Positions 13,530 to 26,284 of a stretch of DNA of 64,000 bases are shown one piece after another. The position numbers and the translations under genes are program-made. The DNA is from Carposina sasakii (taxonomy: Eukaryota > Arthropoda > Insecta > Lepidoptera > Carposinidae). The DNA lies in the NCBI GenBank assembly GCA_014607495.2, contig CP053169.1:4464001-4528000 (forward strand), in the 5' to 3' direction. The notes under the pieces were generated by a model, which was not told the origin of the DNA, searched no databases, and saw only the letters and a program-made list of their open reading frames with translations. The first letter of the stretch is position 1. Each line of letters opens with the position of its first letter.

Positions 13530-14170
13530 GTAACCGCGCGCTATGGAAGTAGGGATTATTCCTACAACTAGAACGCCAGAGTAGAATTTGTACCACCCCA
13601 TGTCTGCCCTGTATTACGAGGCGATTAACCGGGAGGTGCAGCCCATGACTAGGCAAATATAATATGGTAGGTTTACCGCTTTGATTATTCATCTTTTTCA
13701 GCTTGATATCCATTTGTAGTTCTGCCTACTCGGGAACATTGGTGGATACTAAATCTTGTTGCTTGGGATGCCGCATGGAAGTAGGACAGGGAGTTTTGTT
13801 GTTTATCAAATCGTGTTTAGCAGACAATAGCTCGCGCATTATCATGCAGATGTGTACCTGATAAGGTAGTAACATAAAGTGTTTTAGGGACATATAACTA
13901 TGGGTGCGCCCACCAGAACAGGCCGCACTAACTACAATCGTGAGAAACCAGACCCGAGTGCCAAGGATACATTGAGTAGACCGTGGCATTCGTACCACCC
14001 CATGTATTAAAAAATATATAAATAATTACCCACCATTATTTATATTTCAAATAAATATATCTATTTGTGCCCGTGGGTATCAGAATATTTGGTACGAGGC
14101 GATTACTGTGGTCAGGAATTTTATGTTTGAAACCCGGGAGGTGGGTTCCAGCTGCCAGCGTGGTAAACAG
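13530..14170 (+). repeat. Two broken copies of the RTE-tailed SINE (family S3)
   Basis: 13560-13640 and 13985-14165 contain the hallmarks ATTCGTACCACCCCATGT (with variants), GCCCGTGGGTAT, TACGAGGCGATTA and CCCGGGAGGT, which occur in order in the intact S3 copy at 36085-36349. The second copy is interrupted by about 70 bp of AT-rich sequence. Both lack the 3' tail. Confidence 0.55.
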
Positions 14171-14219
14171 AATTACTATAGGCAAATAACTAGATAGTAA
14201 GAGTCGACAAAGGAACTCC

Positions 14220-14390
14220 ATTATTCTCTTAGTTGATAAGCGAGCAACTTGTCAGTTGTCACTTGATTATTTACACTGTTTCCGCTATGCTGTTAACGTG
14301 GCTGTGGGATATCCATTTCGATACTGCAGTTCTGCCTACCTATTTCGGGAACATAACCGTGTGTATGAAGGTAGATACTAGATATCTTGT
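14220..14390 (+). repeat. Interspersed repeat, family R3
   Basis: Contains AACGTGGCTGTGGGAT, TACTGCAGTTCTGCCTACC and TTTCGGGAACATAACCGTGT, the same order as at 15740-15960 and, reversed, at 25235-25400, 35280-35575 and 52085-52290. A 130-codon open frame (14233-14625) runs through it but resembles no protein. Confidence 0.6.
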
Positions 14391-15485
14391 TGCTTGTCCT
14401 GCCCCCACTAGCATGACCACGCATCGTGGATATCGTAACCCACGATATCGTATCGTCTCTATACAAAATTCAACATGGCGGCTATATTTATCGTATTTTC
14501 AGGAGTTTATAGCTTGCAGGCTAAATGTCGATAAATCGGTTTCACATCGAATCGTGTTTAGCAGATCATTTTACTACTTGGTAAACCTTTTAAATGAACA
14601 GGTTATTTTCGTCGCCGGGGAATAAATAAATAAAAGCTCGCGTCCTGTAATGGACTGCAACTGCAGATGTGTATCTATCTGATACGGAGGATCAAAACGT
14701 AACATAAAGTGATATAAATATGGAAAGAACTCTGCACGTACTAAATAACAAATTACAACATATTATGTTGTAACTAAAACGGCTATGGCCGACATCACAA
14801 TAAAATCTATAGCTCTGATGATGATGATGACAGATGTATACAGCATGTATAAGACAAAGCCTCGTTAGACGTCTAGGTATTAGGTGCAACTAGTATACAA
14901 TACGAACGCCGACATGTTATACATTCACTTTTATTCTATATTCTAGTGCTTACTATTATTACACCTATGTTCTAGACATGCGTTTATACCGGGTATTACT
15001 GCAATGCGTCCTTATATTTTAACCATACAAGCATACATAATATACACATGGTTGGTAACCAGAACCGCAAAATCACAAAAAGGATCCTACGGCCACGTTT
15101 AGCAAGCTTGTTCTCGTACTGAAACAAATGTTCAGAAATCAAGGAGATGGCGTTTGGAGAGAATCCTCATAATTAACATTGCTAAACGGAGTTTTCTTAA
15201 TATTGGAAACACATTACCGTAATATGTTTGTGTTCATTAGTAATAATCTTCAACCTTCAGAATAATGAATCTATGAATTTTAAATTTCAAGTTCGTCTTG
15301 GCCTGTAAATAGAGAGCCTTCGCCTTGTAAACACTCGTTCGTAATCGTAAAAACTAGGGTCTGGGCCGAGGTTGCCCGAGTGCCCGATTTAAGGACGAAT
15401 TTGTAGGTAACTAAATCCACATTCGAAATAGGTATTGCCCAGTGCTGGTGCAGGGCTTTACTAAATAAATAAATATAAATAAAAT

Positions 15486-15683
15486 ATAAATATTCACACA
15501 CGACACAACACATTAAACTAGTCCCACACTAAGATCCCTAAGGCTTGTGTTTACTAAGCAACGGTAATAAATATAGATATAGAAACAAACTCGGAAACAA
15601 ACAAAATATAAATATACCGGGATTCGAACTCAGGACCTATGGCTTCGCAGGCAGGGTCACTACCTACTAGACCAATCGGCCGT
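15486..15683 (-). repeat. tRNA-derived SINE, family S1
   Basis: Read on the minus strand it has an A-box-like GATTGGTCTAGTAGG, then CCATAGGTCCTGAGTTCGAA (B box), the GTTTGTTTCCGAG body and a tail ending GTGTGTGAATATTT. It is fuller at the head than the copy at 1797. Confidence 0.75.
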
Positions 15684-15739
15684 GTACTAGAATACAAATA
15701 GGTATTATCCTGTGCTGATCCGGGCCTTCACTAGAATAC

Positions 15740-15960
15740 TTCGGCTGCATCTCCTTCCGTGCATGTGTCGTAAGAGTCGACTAAGGTATTCGGACATTCT
15801 CGCAAGTCATACATAGGCTAGCTAACTTGTCACTCACGTCACTGCTGATCATTTACATCTGTCCCCTCGATACTAAACGTGGGTGAGGGATCTCATTTAT
15901 AATCCTGCAGTACTGGCTACCCTATTTCGGAAACACAGCCCTGTGTATGTATGTACCTAG
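15740..15960 (+). repeat. Interspersed repeat, family R3
   Basis: Starts GCTGCATCTCCTTCCGTGCA and continues through GTAAGAGTCGACTAAGG, CTTGTCACT, GATCATTTACATCTGTCCCC and CCTGCAGTACTGGCTACC to a TATGTATGTA-like end. It is one of the longest copies in the window and carries no coding capacity. Confidence 0.65.
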
Positions 15961-17254
15961 GTATGGATGTAAAATAGCTAGTTTAAGCCAGCAATGGTAG
16001 AAAACGAAGCATGTTGTACGCAAGTGCGTGGGCTTACATACAAAATAATGTCCACCTGATCGTATTTTGGTCAACGGAGATTAGCCAGCTACGTAAGGAC
16101 GATATATTAGAGTGCACAAGTGTATGTACAAGCACTCTCTATTCCCTCACTGTTAAAATCCGATGGGAAGAAATTCTGACAATACCAGAGAGATCAAGTG
16201 GGGGACCAACGCCTTTAACAAATATTAGTCAAATTATCTCACAATTCATCAGACTAAATTAAATAGCCGGCGCAAAATAAAATTAAAATTGGCAGTGTAC
16301 TTCTTTTCGTCAAAAATTATGAGTAAGAATTGGTAGTGGTGTAAAACAAACTGGTTTCATTTACTCGGGTTTTCAAAAGATCGCCTTTTAGGACTTTTCA
16401 AAGGGCACTAGGACAAGGTTTCGTGTATGTAGGGCAATTAGTTGTGTCGAAAGTGCACTGTCGTTGATACTTTCAAGGCGATACTAATTTTCGTGTCAAG
16501 CTCTAAGTGCCTCATTCCTTTGGAACATACTACTAAATAAAAATCCTATACATGCATACAAATATTAATATTCTAGCTAGACTGTGGCAAATGGCAGTTG
16601 CTACGTATTGTGCAATTTAATGAAAATGTACGCATATGTGTTAAAATTCACGCAAATTAGCGCCAATGTTCTTGTGACATGCATACAGCCATCACATACA
16701 ATTGGAATACCATATCGGCCGCCAAACCTTGCACGTGAAACGAACCGTACTCGACAATTACATAATTAAAGGTCGTTGCACAATGTGTGCATTCGGCTGC
16801 ATACCCAGGGTGTGACGAAGATACTCTGTGACGTAACGCATATTACCTTTGTTTCGATTAGTATTAGGTGATAGTCACATCATTGCGTGACTTGCGGTGA
16901 ACAGTGGTGCAATGATAGACCACTGTGCGGTGATAGATCAAGCTGTTCGTACATAATTTGACAAATAAATGTCATCAAGTGTATGAAGTTATGTTTTGTA
17001 ACCAAATTTTAAACAAGTGCGCCTGTTATTATATATTACCGAAACCGCAACTGTATTACGGACCACCACTAGTGATCTAATTTGAGATGGTCGTTCAATG
17101 TCGATATATCATTTTTACTACACCTACTTTTTAGGTTCCTTATATTATGCAAAATTATCGTTAATCCTAAAACGTTTCATAAATATTTGTATAATAACTA
17201 ATAAGGTTCTTGGTACATGATCAAATTAATGTAAGTAAAGGGAATAAGGGGATT

Positions 17255-17410
17255 ACATCCGAGCGAAGCCGTGGTGGGTCCCTTGTTGAACATATAAACC
17301 TTCCTCTTGAATCACTCTATCTACTAAAAAAAACGCATTAAAATCCGTTGCGTAGTTTCAAAGATCTAAGTATACATAGGGACAGACAGAGTGCGGGAAG
17401 CGACTTCAAA
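17255..17410 (+). repeat. Interspersed repeat, family R6
   Basis: Contains GAGCGAAGCCGTGG, CTTGAATCACTCTATCTA, AAATCCGTTGCGTAGTTT and GGGACAGACAG. The reverse complement of this order appears at 23785-23880 and 52590-52810. It is a common kind of lepidopteran dispersed repeat; the class is not determined. Confidence 0.6.
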
Positions 17411-19228
17411 CTTTATGATGTAGTGATACTTTAACTCATTCAACTGGCGAAGAGCAATGGTATATAAACGAGGTAAGTTGGGTAAGACAAGTGAAGACCA
17501 GAACCGCACCCTACAAGCAACCTGCTAGGTGATCTAGCTCAGTATTACCGGTGTTCACGCATTGTTCCCCTCCGCTGCGCCCACCCACACAAGAAGACAC
17601 ACCGGCTAATCCTGTAATCTAATAGGCCATCAACTTCATGCATATGCATGTAACGTGACGCAACGTTACGTGGCATACTGTAACAGTACGTCACACCCGT
17701 TCGTAAATGTTAATAAGCCGTCATTATTTTAATGGCTATAGTGAGTGGAATGTCAGGAATTGCCGCCGGTTATGTGGATGGATACTGATTGACAGCTGTT
17801 TAAGGATTCACGATATGGACTTTACTTTACAATATAGGGACTTTTGCTTTCATTGACGTAATATTATCCATGTTAATGTTGACAAGGAATTTAACTTTAC
17901 TAGTAGTACAGGCCCTTAAAGAACATGAAATAATTAAATTAATAATTGCGTACATAATAAATTTTATTTAAAGTTTATTTTTATAATGTTTCAATTTTTA
18001 TTGTAATTTTAATAAGAATCGAATTGTACTCAGTAGGAAAAAATTATGCGTAATTTTTTTTTAAATCACTTAAGTAAAAGACATCAACGCGGTGCAGAGG
18101 ATTGTGGAGATATTGTCAAAGACAATGGTATTCCTACACAGATAAAAGATTAAGAAAATTCGAAATTTATGAAAATTCGACTATTACCAGTATGGCCGAT
18201 GGTAAATCTTTATTTATTTTAGCTTCGTAAACAACCAACAGCTAATAAACAATGAAACTCAACATATATAAATAAAACACAATAGTTTGCTTTACAGTGA
18301 ACAACCTGCCAACTATAGATTAAATCATCACTTAAACGTAACGCATTCCTCAAATCATATAAACTCACCCAATAAACAAAAAAATTCACGGTCAAGCGTA
18401 ACGTAACGCACGGTGACATGTCACGAAGACGCGCCCCGCCGCCGGACGTATTGCGTCACAGTGAAAGTGACGGCCTTCACCCGGTGTAACACTTGCCTTA
18501 AGGAGCGAATTGCGATACGCATTACTTTTCGATACTACGTGACACTTGACCGGTAACAGGTTACTGTTTTAACGGCCGAAATACCCGTAATATGTCACTT
18601 GATCTTTACATTTGTTCAGCAATGAGGCGGTGAAAAAACTGGCGAATACGCATGACTTATATAAGACATGTCCTGTAATCTATGTATATTTTTCATGTTG
18701 TAAATAAAACATGGCAGTACAGATGAGTAAATAATGATAACTTTAGTAATAATTATAAAATTTGCTGAAAATTCATCGTCTATCAATATTACTCGTATAA
18801 CATCTATTGTAAAACAATGGGAACATGGTATTGTAAAGCAAGTGACCATCCAAAAGAGCTGTTACGAAAAATCAGTGACGACGCGTTCGTCCAGCGTTGA
18901 ATCGAGAGGTGGCCTTCACCCAATGCCACAGATTATAATCGCAACAGGTTCCACGTGTTACATAATCTTTGTTTATAATTTTGGCGCCATCTCGAGCTGT
19001 TTGTAATTAATTCCTTTCGCCGGGTGGCGCCGGCCTTGATCGTGTGCAATATCAAAAAATGTAGCAATATTTGAAACCAGATTTAAAGATTATGTATTTC
19101 TTAAATTCTATGATCAATATAGGGTGTGGCAGTTTTTTTGCAACCTCGATTGTATGGAAAGATGAAACAAATATGGTAGACATAATGAGTTCAATTGCAA
19201 AATATAATGTATATTCAGTTGATTGTTA

Positions 19229-19325
19229 AGTAGGAGCGGTGATAGATCAATGGTTAAAACGTACGCCTTCCAATAGGAGGGGGTAGGTTCGATCCCAGTC
19301 CTGTGTAGGTACAGTATAATTATTG
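19229..19325 (+). repeat. tRNA-like sequence, probable SINE head
   Basis: An A-box-like TAGATCAATGGTTAA is followed about 40 nt later by a B-box-like GGTTCGATCCC. Spacing suits an internal pol III promoter, but no full cloverleaf with an intact acceptor stem can be drawn, so I call it a tRNA-derived repeat and not a tRNA gene. Confidence 0.4.
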
Positions 19326-20383
19326 GGTGCTAGAGCCCTAGAGGAAGACTATAATAGGCCCTAAAACTAAAATGTCATTGAAGTTTTTAAGGTGATAAAA
19401 TGGGGGGGTTTCAAAATAATAGTTTATCAAAATGGGCGTCACAAGTTTGGGAACCTCTGTTATAAATCTATCGCAATAGACACACCATAAAGCTTTGATA
19501 TTCGTTTCCCGGGAAAAAAGTTGCTACTACCTCGTCAATGGCAAGCTGCAGCTCTTTCCGCATAGATAATATCCGCAAAAACTAGTAACAAACAAGATCC
19601 TAGGCTATGCCATTGACATTTGATAGACAGCGCGCAAACGAACATAATGTAACAAAAACTGCACTATAACAACTAAGGCATAAGAGTAATGCCAAGGCTG
19701 ATATCAGAGCTCTCCGGGAGGTCCGTACGGAATGGAAAGACTCGTGAGGCGCTAGAAACATTCTTTTGTAACGATGCGGAATTATATGTATACGGTTTTT
19801 AAATATTCCGATAATCTTTACCGAGGTATAAGATGTTATTGTTTTGTTTTATTTAGACGTTACTTAAATTTAAAAACCGATTCATCCTGACTTCTATGCT
19901 TTAGTTCTCATATCAACGCAAAAACTACGTCGTGTGAAAATTACTATTACCTACGCTGTAAAGTTTCACCTATGGTGTACGCAGTGTATGTACGAACTTA
20001 GAAACGGTTGCCTATATATTATTAGTTCATGGAAATCTAAAAGCACATTAATACCTTGCGTTATAAATGTTATAATTCCGTTAAATTTGGGATTGGCTCT
20101 TTTGACCACTGGCACAGTAAGTTGTAGGTAGAGCATGCTTATTAGAAAATACCTATTTACTCTTTTATATATAAAGTCTGACTAGGATATGACTAGCTGT
20201 TACCTGTGACTCCGTCCAAGTAGACTGTAGAAAAGAAAATTTATTTTTCCGGGATAAAATTAGTCTATGTCCTTTCTCAATTACAAATCAGTTTTCCGTG
20301 AAAATAACAAAAATAATTTGACATTCAAGTATAATATAATTTGAGATTACGTACTTTTTGCCAACTTATTTGTACCTTTAAAC

Positions 20384-20577
20384 CAGGGGTTCCCAAACTT
20401 TTTTTCTCATAGACCCCTTTCAAAAGTTTACTGGTTCTGGTAGACCTCCTACAGGCTACACCACATTATCTACGTATTAATTGTGAACGAACCCCCATTT
20501 TTTCACATCAACGTAGACCCCCATCGAGTCTCCTGTGGACCCCTAGGGGTCCATCTGGACCACTTTGGGAACCACTG
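20384..20577. mobile_element. hAT-like MITE (family H1) with 8-bp target duplication
   Basis: The 194-bp element starts CAGGGGTTCCCAAACTT and ends AAGTGGTC-type sequence reading GGGAACCACTG, so the termini are imperfect inverted repeats of the hAT type. The flanks are CTTTAAAC on the left and CTATAAAC on the right: an 8-bp duplication with one change, with T at position 2 and A at position 7 as hAT transposases prefer. Other copies are at 46590-46736 and 63841 to the window end. No open frame. Confidence 0.85.
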
Positions 20578-21763
20578 CTATAAACCCTAGGAATTAAAAT
20601 ATAATGAATCATAAATTAAAGATATAATCATTTCCGTGACTTAAAAATATCGTGCAAGTAGATATTTAATATTTCCATTACATATCCCGCATTGCTGCAA
20701 ATCTAACTTAAAATTAAATTTACCAAGACGTAAGCACACCGCTCAAAACTAATTGAGATATGTCCATCAAGATTGCTATGGCAAACACAAAATATAACCG
20801 ACAATGGCGCGTTTTGTACCTTTTACAATAAAAACCATTGAGTTATCTAACGTCTCAATAGAAAATGAATTTGATAATAAATTAAAATGGTTTACAAGTG
20901 ATAGATAGATTATATGGTTGTTTTTTCTGTGACCAATTTGGCTTTTTCAATAGCTGCGATTTGATTGCAATGACAATGCACATTTAAATTAATTATAAAT
21001 TAATTAATTATTAGTAAGTACCTAAGATTACTATTGATACTCAGTGTTATGTACTATTTGTGCCTATTATTTTTTTACGAGTACACAATAAACCTAAAAA
21101 TGAATAAATTATCTTTACCAAGGCGGGGATAGATGTAAACGATCCGTCCGACAAGTTGCTACCTTACAGCCTGAAAGAATGCCGAGTTCCATAGTCGACT
21201 CATACGACATGCACGAAAGGTGATGCAGCTGATACCTATATTGTAATGAATCTTCTAATCAGCACATCAATAGGAAACAATTTCAATAGGATCATTTTTA
21301 GAGTCACCGTTACAGTACAAAACATCACAGAGAAAACTTAACTGCACCTATAACAATACCACCGACTATAACAAGACCATCATTATTCAACAAACATAAA
21401 CTTACTAACTAGGAAATTAAACTAGAATTATATCACAAATACGAAAAGTTATCTATAAATTACGCAAATCGATTTAATGTAAATCGATTCTATTTCATGG
21501 TGGCTGCGCAGTAGCAGCTTCGATAATAGAGCGATCAATTCAGAATTTAGATCACTCACGATTCGCAACTTATACGAAAAAAGAAAACCTGAATGAAAAC
21601 TATTTTCACGCATATAACGGTACTTTTATTAGCATAACTCAGTAACTATCCAATTATAGGACAATCTTATTAAAGAAACCAACATAGAATGAAACAAAAT
21701 AAGTACTGTAAGATCTTGCTACACGCGGAAAAAGTACGCGACAAATACTGCAAATACTTGACG

Positions 21764-21915
21764 TTTGGTGTAGTTGGTAGCTTGGTAGTGACTGCCGCGC
21801 AATAGGTCCAGGGTTCAACTCACACATTGATAGATTTGTTTCCAAGTCATAGATGTTTCTAAGTTATGTGTTTATATGACGTTGATCAGTACCCATGACA
21901 CAAAACCTTTGGAGC
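21764..21915 (+). repeat. tRNA-derived SINE, family S1, diverged
   Basis: The head reads TTGGTGTAGTTGGTAG (A box), then ATAGGTCCAGGGTTCAACT (B box), then TTTGTTTCCAAGTCATAGATG of the S1 body. It is shortened and merges into the S2-type SINE downstream. Confidence 0.6.
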
Positions 21916-21984
21916 CGTTTCAGCGCCGATGACGTTTTGTAATAAGCGTGTCCTCCGCGCGTAACCAACGTAAGTAATAAAGTT

Positions 21985-22090
21985 ATTATAAAATTATTAA
22001 TAAAGAAATGGAAAAAAAAATTCACCCGAGTGGGAATCGAACCCACGACCACTGTATACCGTGCCAGTCGCTCTAACCACTGAGATAATA
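21985..22090 (-). repeat. tRNA-derived SINE, family S2
   Basis: On the minus strand a tRNA-like head (GTTAGAGCGACTGGCACGG, then GTGGGTTCGATTCCCAC) precedes a tail complementary to AATTATTAATAAAGAAATGG. The T arm pairs perfectly (GTGGG/CCCAC). Two more copies are at 57988 and 58311, and a tail-only piece is near 56632-56660. Confidence 0.7.
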
Positions 22091-22474
22091 AAGTTATGTC
22101 AATCTTGCGTTTCCAAAACGCCCTAAATTCGTTGTCGGCACTGAAAAAAATATGGTGTATTATAAGGGCCCTCGGGGATCGTATTCACAGAAATATACGC
22201 ATGCAGTAATAAATATGCAATAAAATAAATGAACTATGTGAGAAACAGAACTACCAACAAAATAAACAAACTTAATACAAAGACTACATAGCTTGCCTAT
22301 AAGTAAATAAGTAAATATTCTATGCTGCTCTGGGAGTGAAAAAAAAGTGTAATACTACAATTGCTTCTCTTCCCGGGCATACTGTACAAGTCAGTAGAGG
22401 GACAAGAGGGTCTTGGTGTTTTGTAGGCGATGGGCTGACCACCTGTCACTACTAACCGAACTTGTACATCTCAA

Positions 22475-22580
22475 CTATACCCTCAAAATTGGACAGAAGT
22501 GGCACCATGTGGTTCTATCGGACCTTAGTGCTCTGCCTACCCCGTAAGGGATAAAGGCGTGATTATATGTATGTATGTAT
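22475..22580 (+). repeat. Interspersed repeat, family R5
   Basis: Carries ATACCCTCAAAATTGGACAG, GGCACCATGTGGTTCTATCG, CTCTGCCTACCCCGTAAGGG and ends in (TATG)n. The tail and family members are described under 11225. Confidence 0.7.
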
Positions 22581-22584
22581 GTAA

Positions 22585-22830
22585 ATAAATATTCCTACAA
22601 TTCACAACACATTAAGTTAGTCCTACATTAAGATCCCAAAGGCTTTGTGTCGTGGGTACTAACCAACGGTACATAAATATATAAATAAGTATATAAACAT
22701 CCATGGCTTGGAAACAAAATTTAATATTCATCATATTATCAATGTTTGCACCTACCTGGATTCGAACCCAGGACCTATGGCACCGCAAGCAGGGTCACTA
22801 GTCACTATCTACTACACCCATTGGTCGTCA
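22585..22830 (-). repeat. tRNA-derived SINE, family S1
   Basis: Minus-strand order: tRNA head with CCTGGGTTCGAATCCAGG (perfect T-arm pairing), CCATGGATGTTTATATAC body, CTTTGGGATCTTAATGTAGG, then a GTGTTGTGAATTG tail. It abuts the R5 copy upstream. Confidence 0.75.
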
Positions 22831-23137
22831 ATTTATTTATTATTTGTTGTTACGTTACGTTACACGCACAATATGGGCGTGCATATCTGCGGTACAACCT
22901 CACCTCACTTCACCGAAATCACCGTCACGCTCTGATTCCGAAAACGTAGGTATAATACGGCATTGTTTTTAGCGTAACTTAATTTAGCCGAACATTATTT
23001 TATGTTTCGACATAAGTGTCTCAAAATTATTTTATTGCGGTCCACCGTTTTGTTTTGCGAGGGATTTATACGTTTTCTTTATTTAAGCAAGCCGTGGTAA
23101 TTTATGTACGTAATTTATTTAATACGGACGAATTGAG

Positions 23138-23345
23138 GTATATAGAACCTGTCCGCCAAATTTGAGAATCAAACATATCCAAATCAATTTTTTTTTACTT
23201 TGTGTATGATCAAACTATTCCATTCTATACTTACCGTATATGATTTCGAGTCTCTTTTTTCGAGAATTTTGTGGACAGGTTCTCTATAGTACCTAATCTA
23301 TATTAAAAGCAATCCGCTTAACATACCAACCTCTTGTGATACATT
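23138..23345. mobile_element. Foldback MITE, family F1, degraded
   Basis: Inverted segments TAGAACCTGTCCGCCAAATT and GAATTTTGTGGACAGGTTCT flank a turn rich in T. The right side continues to CGCTTAACATACCAACC, matching the right arm of the element at 141-397. The left outer arm is lost. Confidence 0.6.
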
Positions 23346-24324
23346 CTTACCTATATATTACTATATATTTGTTTTTTTTTCATTAACAACACATTTTAAT
23401 TTCATACGAGTAGGTAGCTAAGAAAAAGGCGACATGCAATGTTCGGCCTAAAGATCTCTTAACATTTTCTCGGTCCCACGTAAATGAAATTGAAAGTGTT
23501 CAGTATGGTGGTTATCTATCATCATTTTGACCTTAGGTTGAAGTCGATTACTCTCTCTCGTAAAATGTAATATTCCATGAACACTTCCTTCCTTATTTTC
23601 AATCAATAGGTAATACACACCATAGTAAAACCTTCAGAATTATATTAAAAGTATCCAATGACTATGTTTAAAGCAATGGCTGAACGCATCAGGTTAAACT
23701 TTTAAACTCAGATAAATCATAAGCACAGATCTATTGAGTAGGTAATCAAAATTAGCACAATTAAAATGTATGCTTACATCTTTTAAACTACGCAACGGAT
23801 TTTGATGCGGTTTTTTTAATAGAGTGATTCAAGAGGCAGGTTTATATGTATAGTATCAAGCATTGCACTCGTAAGGATGTAAAATACCGCCCTCGAGAAA
23901 GGGTAATCTCAAGGGTACGACTGGCATTTCCAGCGTTAATCTAAATCCCATACCAGAAACAACAATGCCGCAAAATTATTATGTCAGACCGATCACTTTC
24001 TCAGATCGCCTAGACTAGAGTAAGGCCTAGAAATTAGATCATATCTTCCGTAAAACTAGGAAATACAGCATCCCTTTCGCACATACCCATGTTTACACGA
24101 ACTGTCTCTTTCACACTTATATTATTGACAAGAGTTACGTAAATTTAATGTGTTCGCACTTTCTGCTAAGTTTTGTAGAATTTGCGTATGAACCTACCCT
24201 TACGAGTATATATACCTAATGTATAGCTTTATATGAGTCTTTTCACGGGGATTAAAACGTTTCCAATATTTGCGAGTGAAGGGTTTCATTTCCTCCATTT
24301 AACAAACTTGACTAGACCATATAC

Positions 24325-24480
24325 ATCATCATCCTCCTGCCCTGTTCCTATTCATTTGATGACGCAATATACACTCTTCTTTCATTCATCCCTATTATCC
24401 GTCATCTCATTACTCATTTCCAGTAGGTACCTACACGCATATGCTCTCTCACGTACTATAGGATTAACATGGATTCAAGG
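24325..24480 (+). repeat. Interspersed repeat, family R4
   Basis: Contains TCCTCCTGCCCTGTTCC, ATTCATTTGATG, TTCTTTCATTCATCCCTATT and CCGTCATCTCATTACTCA, in the same order as 30825-31105 and 51113-51240, and reversed at 55250-55405. Confidence 0.6.
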
Positions 24481-24862
24481 TAGAAAAATTTCATTTTAAT
24501 CTTAATAAAACTGCTCACTAATAAAGTTTGCTACTGAAAAAATTACAGCTTTAGCACTGAGTGCCAGCTGTTTGATCATTGGTTAAAATTATTAGAACCG
24601 ATCAAACAATTGGCCTAAAAAAATAAAAGTGGCCAGAAAGTTGGTTTTTATAAATATCGTACGACAATCATTGTAAGTCGATATCTGCCACTATGAAAAA
24701 TTGACATTTATGATTTAGGATCAAGGTAAACTCTATCATGTTTAAAACAGAGAATAAATTTAATTTTTGTTTATAAGTATTACGAACTAGAAAGGGTGTA
24801 TATAAAGGAACTCTATTGTATTGCTCCATTGTTCCCGTTATCTGGTTCTATCTTTATAACGA

Positions 24863-25040
24863 CCCCTTCCCACGGTGCGTGTCGGTGCGGGCTGGTCCTC
24901 GTCCGCCTACATTTATAACCGCGGATCCGCACGCACCGCCACGGACGCGTCTGTATTACCACGGACGCTCCGTTTCCCACGATCCGTGGTGCGGGCTGGT
25001 GCGCGTCCGTCCGTAATATGACGCACTGTAGGAACCCACC
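24863..25040 (+). repeat. GC-rich short element, family G1
   Basis: Begins CCCTTCCCACGGTGCGTG and ends ACGCACTGTAGGAACCC, giving imperfect inverted ends. The interior is CGTCCGTCCG/CACGGACG units and is the inverted counterpart of 10130-10315. Open frames here on both strands simply reflect the repeat units. Confidence 0.6.
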
Positions 25041-25234
25041 TTAAGACGCCACTTCCTAAGAGGTAACAGGCAAGAATATAGACATTAAAGTACATTATTC
25101 TTACTCTTAATTGTACACAACACAATACAATAATTACAGTAAAGAACCTATGTAGTTCTTAATGCTACTTACATTTGCTATTACTAGTGGGCCGTACCTT
25201 TAAAAACACACATACATACATTCTCAAAGTAAGG

Positions 25235-25400
25235 TAGCCAGTACTGCAGGATTATAAAAGAGATCCCAAAGTCACATTTAGCATAGGGGGGACAGATGTA
25301 ACAATCAGTGACAAGTTGCTAGCTCATCGAGAGAATGCCCAAATTCCTTAGTCGACTCTTACGACATGCACAGAAGGAGATGCAGCTGATGTATTCTAGT
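25235..25400 (-). repeat. Interspersed repeat, family R3
   Basis: Reverse complement of the 15740 copy: GTAGCCAGTACTGCAGGATT, CATTTAGCATAGG, GATGTAACAATCAGTGACAA, CTCTTACGACATGCACAG and GAGATGCAGCTGATGTATTC. The last segment is the uninterrupted counterpart of the site split at 35443-35560. Confidence 0.65.
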
Positions 25401-25547
25401 CTCTAGTGAAGCCCCGCATCAACACAGGCAACCTCTATATAAAAATCTACCTGATAAAAATCTATTGTGTTTTGTGGTCGTACCCATTTCCAGGATAAGC
25501 CCTAATGTATCCCAGGATAATAAGTTACCTATGTTTATCAGGGATAA

Positions 25548-25790
25548 CCTAAATATTCACACACTTCACAACACATTGACCTAGTCCCACACTAGATCCC
25601 TAAGGTCTTGTGTCGTGGGTACCTACTAAGCAACGGTATATAAATACATAGATAAGTACACAAACATCCATGACTCGGAAACAAACATCGATATTCATCA
25701 CATCAATGTTTGCACCTACTGGGATTCGAACCCAGGACCTATGGCGTCGCAGGCAGGGCCACAACCAACTACACTAATCGGCCGTCCGAG
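25548..25790 (-). repeat. tRNA-derived SINE, family S1
   Basis: The most complete S1 copy. On the minus strand it reads GGCCGATTAGTGTAGTTGGT (A-box region), CCATAGGTCCTGGGTTCGAA (B box), GTTTGTTTCCGAGTCATGG, CACGACACAAGACCTTAGGG and a GTGTTGTGAAGTGTGTGAAT tail. Confidence 0.8.
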
Positions 25791-26284
25791 CCTAGTATTC
25801 TATTGGTGAAAAATGATCAATCGTTTCCTTTCGTCACTGTATCTAAATAATTAACACGGAAATGCGAATTATAACTGTGATATTTTCTTTTAAAAGTTTT
25901 GCCTACTTCACGCACGAGCCAGTAATTAAAATTAGGCATAGCACTAAATTACTTACAGTTCTCTATTATATGACTCTAGCTGTTCAGGTCAGATCTTGTT
26001 TATTTTAAAAGGTTTTTACCTGAAAAAAAGGAATATTAATTAAATTAATTAAAGATGAAGTTTTAAAAGACTATGCATATGACTTTTCTAGTTCAGTCTA
26101 AATGGGTGGATTTTAATGAAATATTTTTTTAGTTTATTTGCATAATTAGACTAGCAATTTAATTACATCAATGTCATGTGTCCATAATGTATGGTCACAA
26201 ATATGGCTAATATAGACATCTTAATAGGTAGACTTATTCATCTTTATTTATACCAAAAAATAATACATAAACATCTTATTTCAG

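Larger units (their letters stand above)
6510..26284. other. About 20 kb without a recognised coding gene, repeat-rich
   Basis: No GMC exon or other protein domain was recognised on either strand. The stretch is a mosaic of SINE, foldback and unclassified interspersed repeats listed individually. In addition, degraded copies of one repeat (hallmarks CACGTTTAGCA and ATGCACGGAAGGAGATGCAG, or their complements) are scattered at about 7020-7290, 9290-9345, 12330-12440, 15050-15170 and 21140-21240. Between these lies AT-rich sequence with no features I can support. Confidence 0.5.

Noticed and set aside
14233..14625. 130-codon open frame on the plus strand
   Set aside because: It begins inside an R3 repeat also found elsewhere, has no recognisable domain, and its composition is not coding-like.
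16011..16262. 83-codon plus-strand frame
   Set aside because: No domain recognised, no splice context, and surrounded by repeat debris; insufficient support to call a gene.
17461..17476. TATATAAAC followed by AGGTAAGT as a promoter plus donor
   Set aside because: The TATA-like box and the donor are only a few bases apart, leaving no room for an exon; likely chance at the edge of an R6 repeat.
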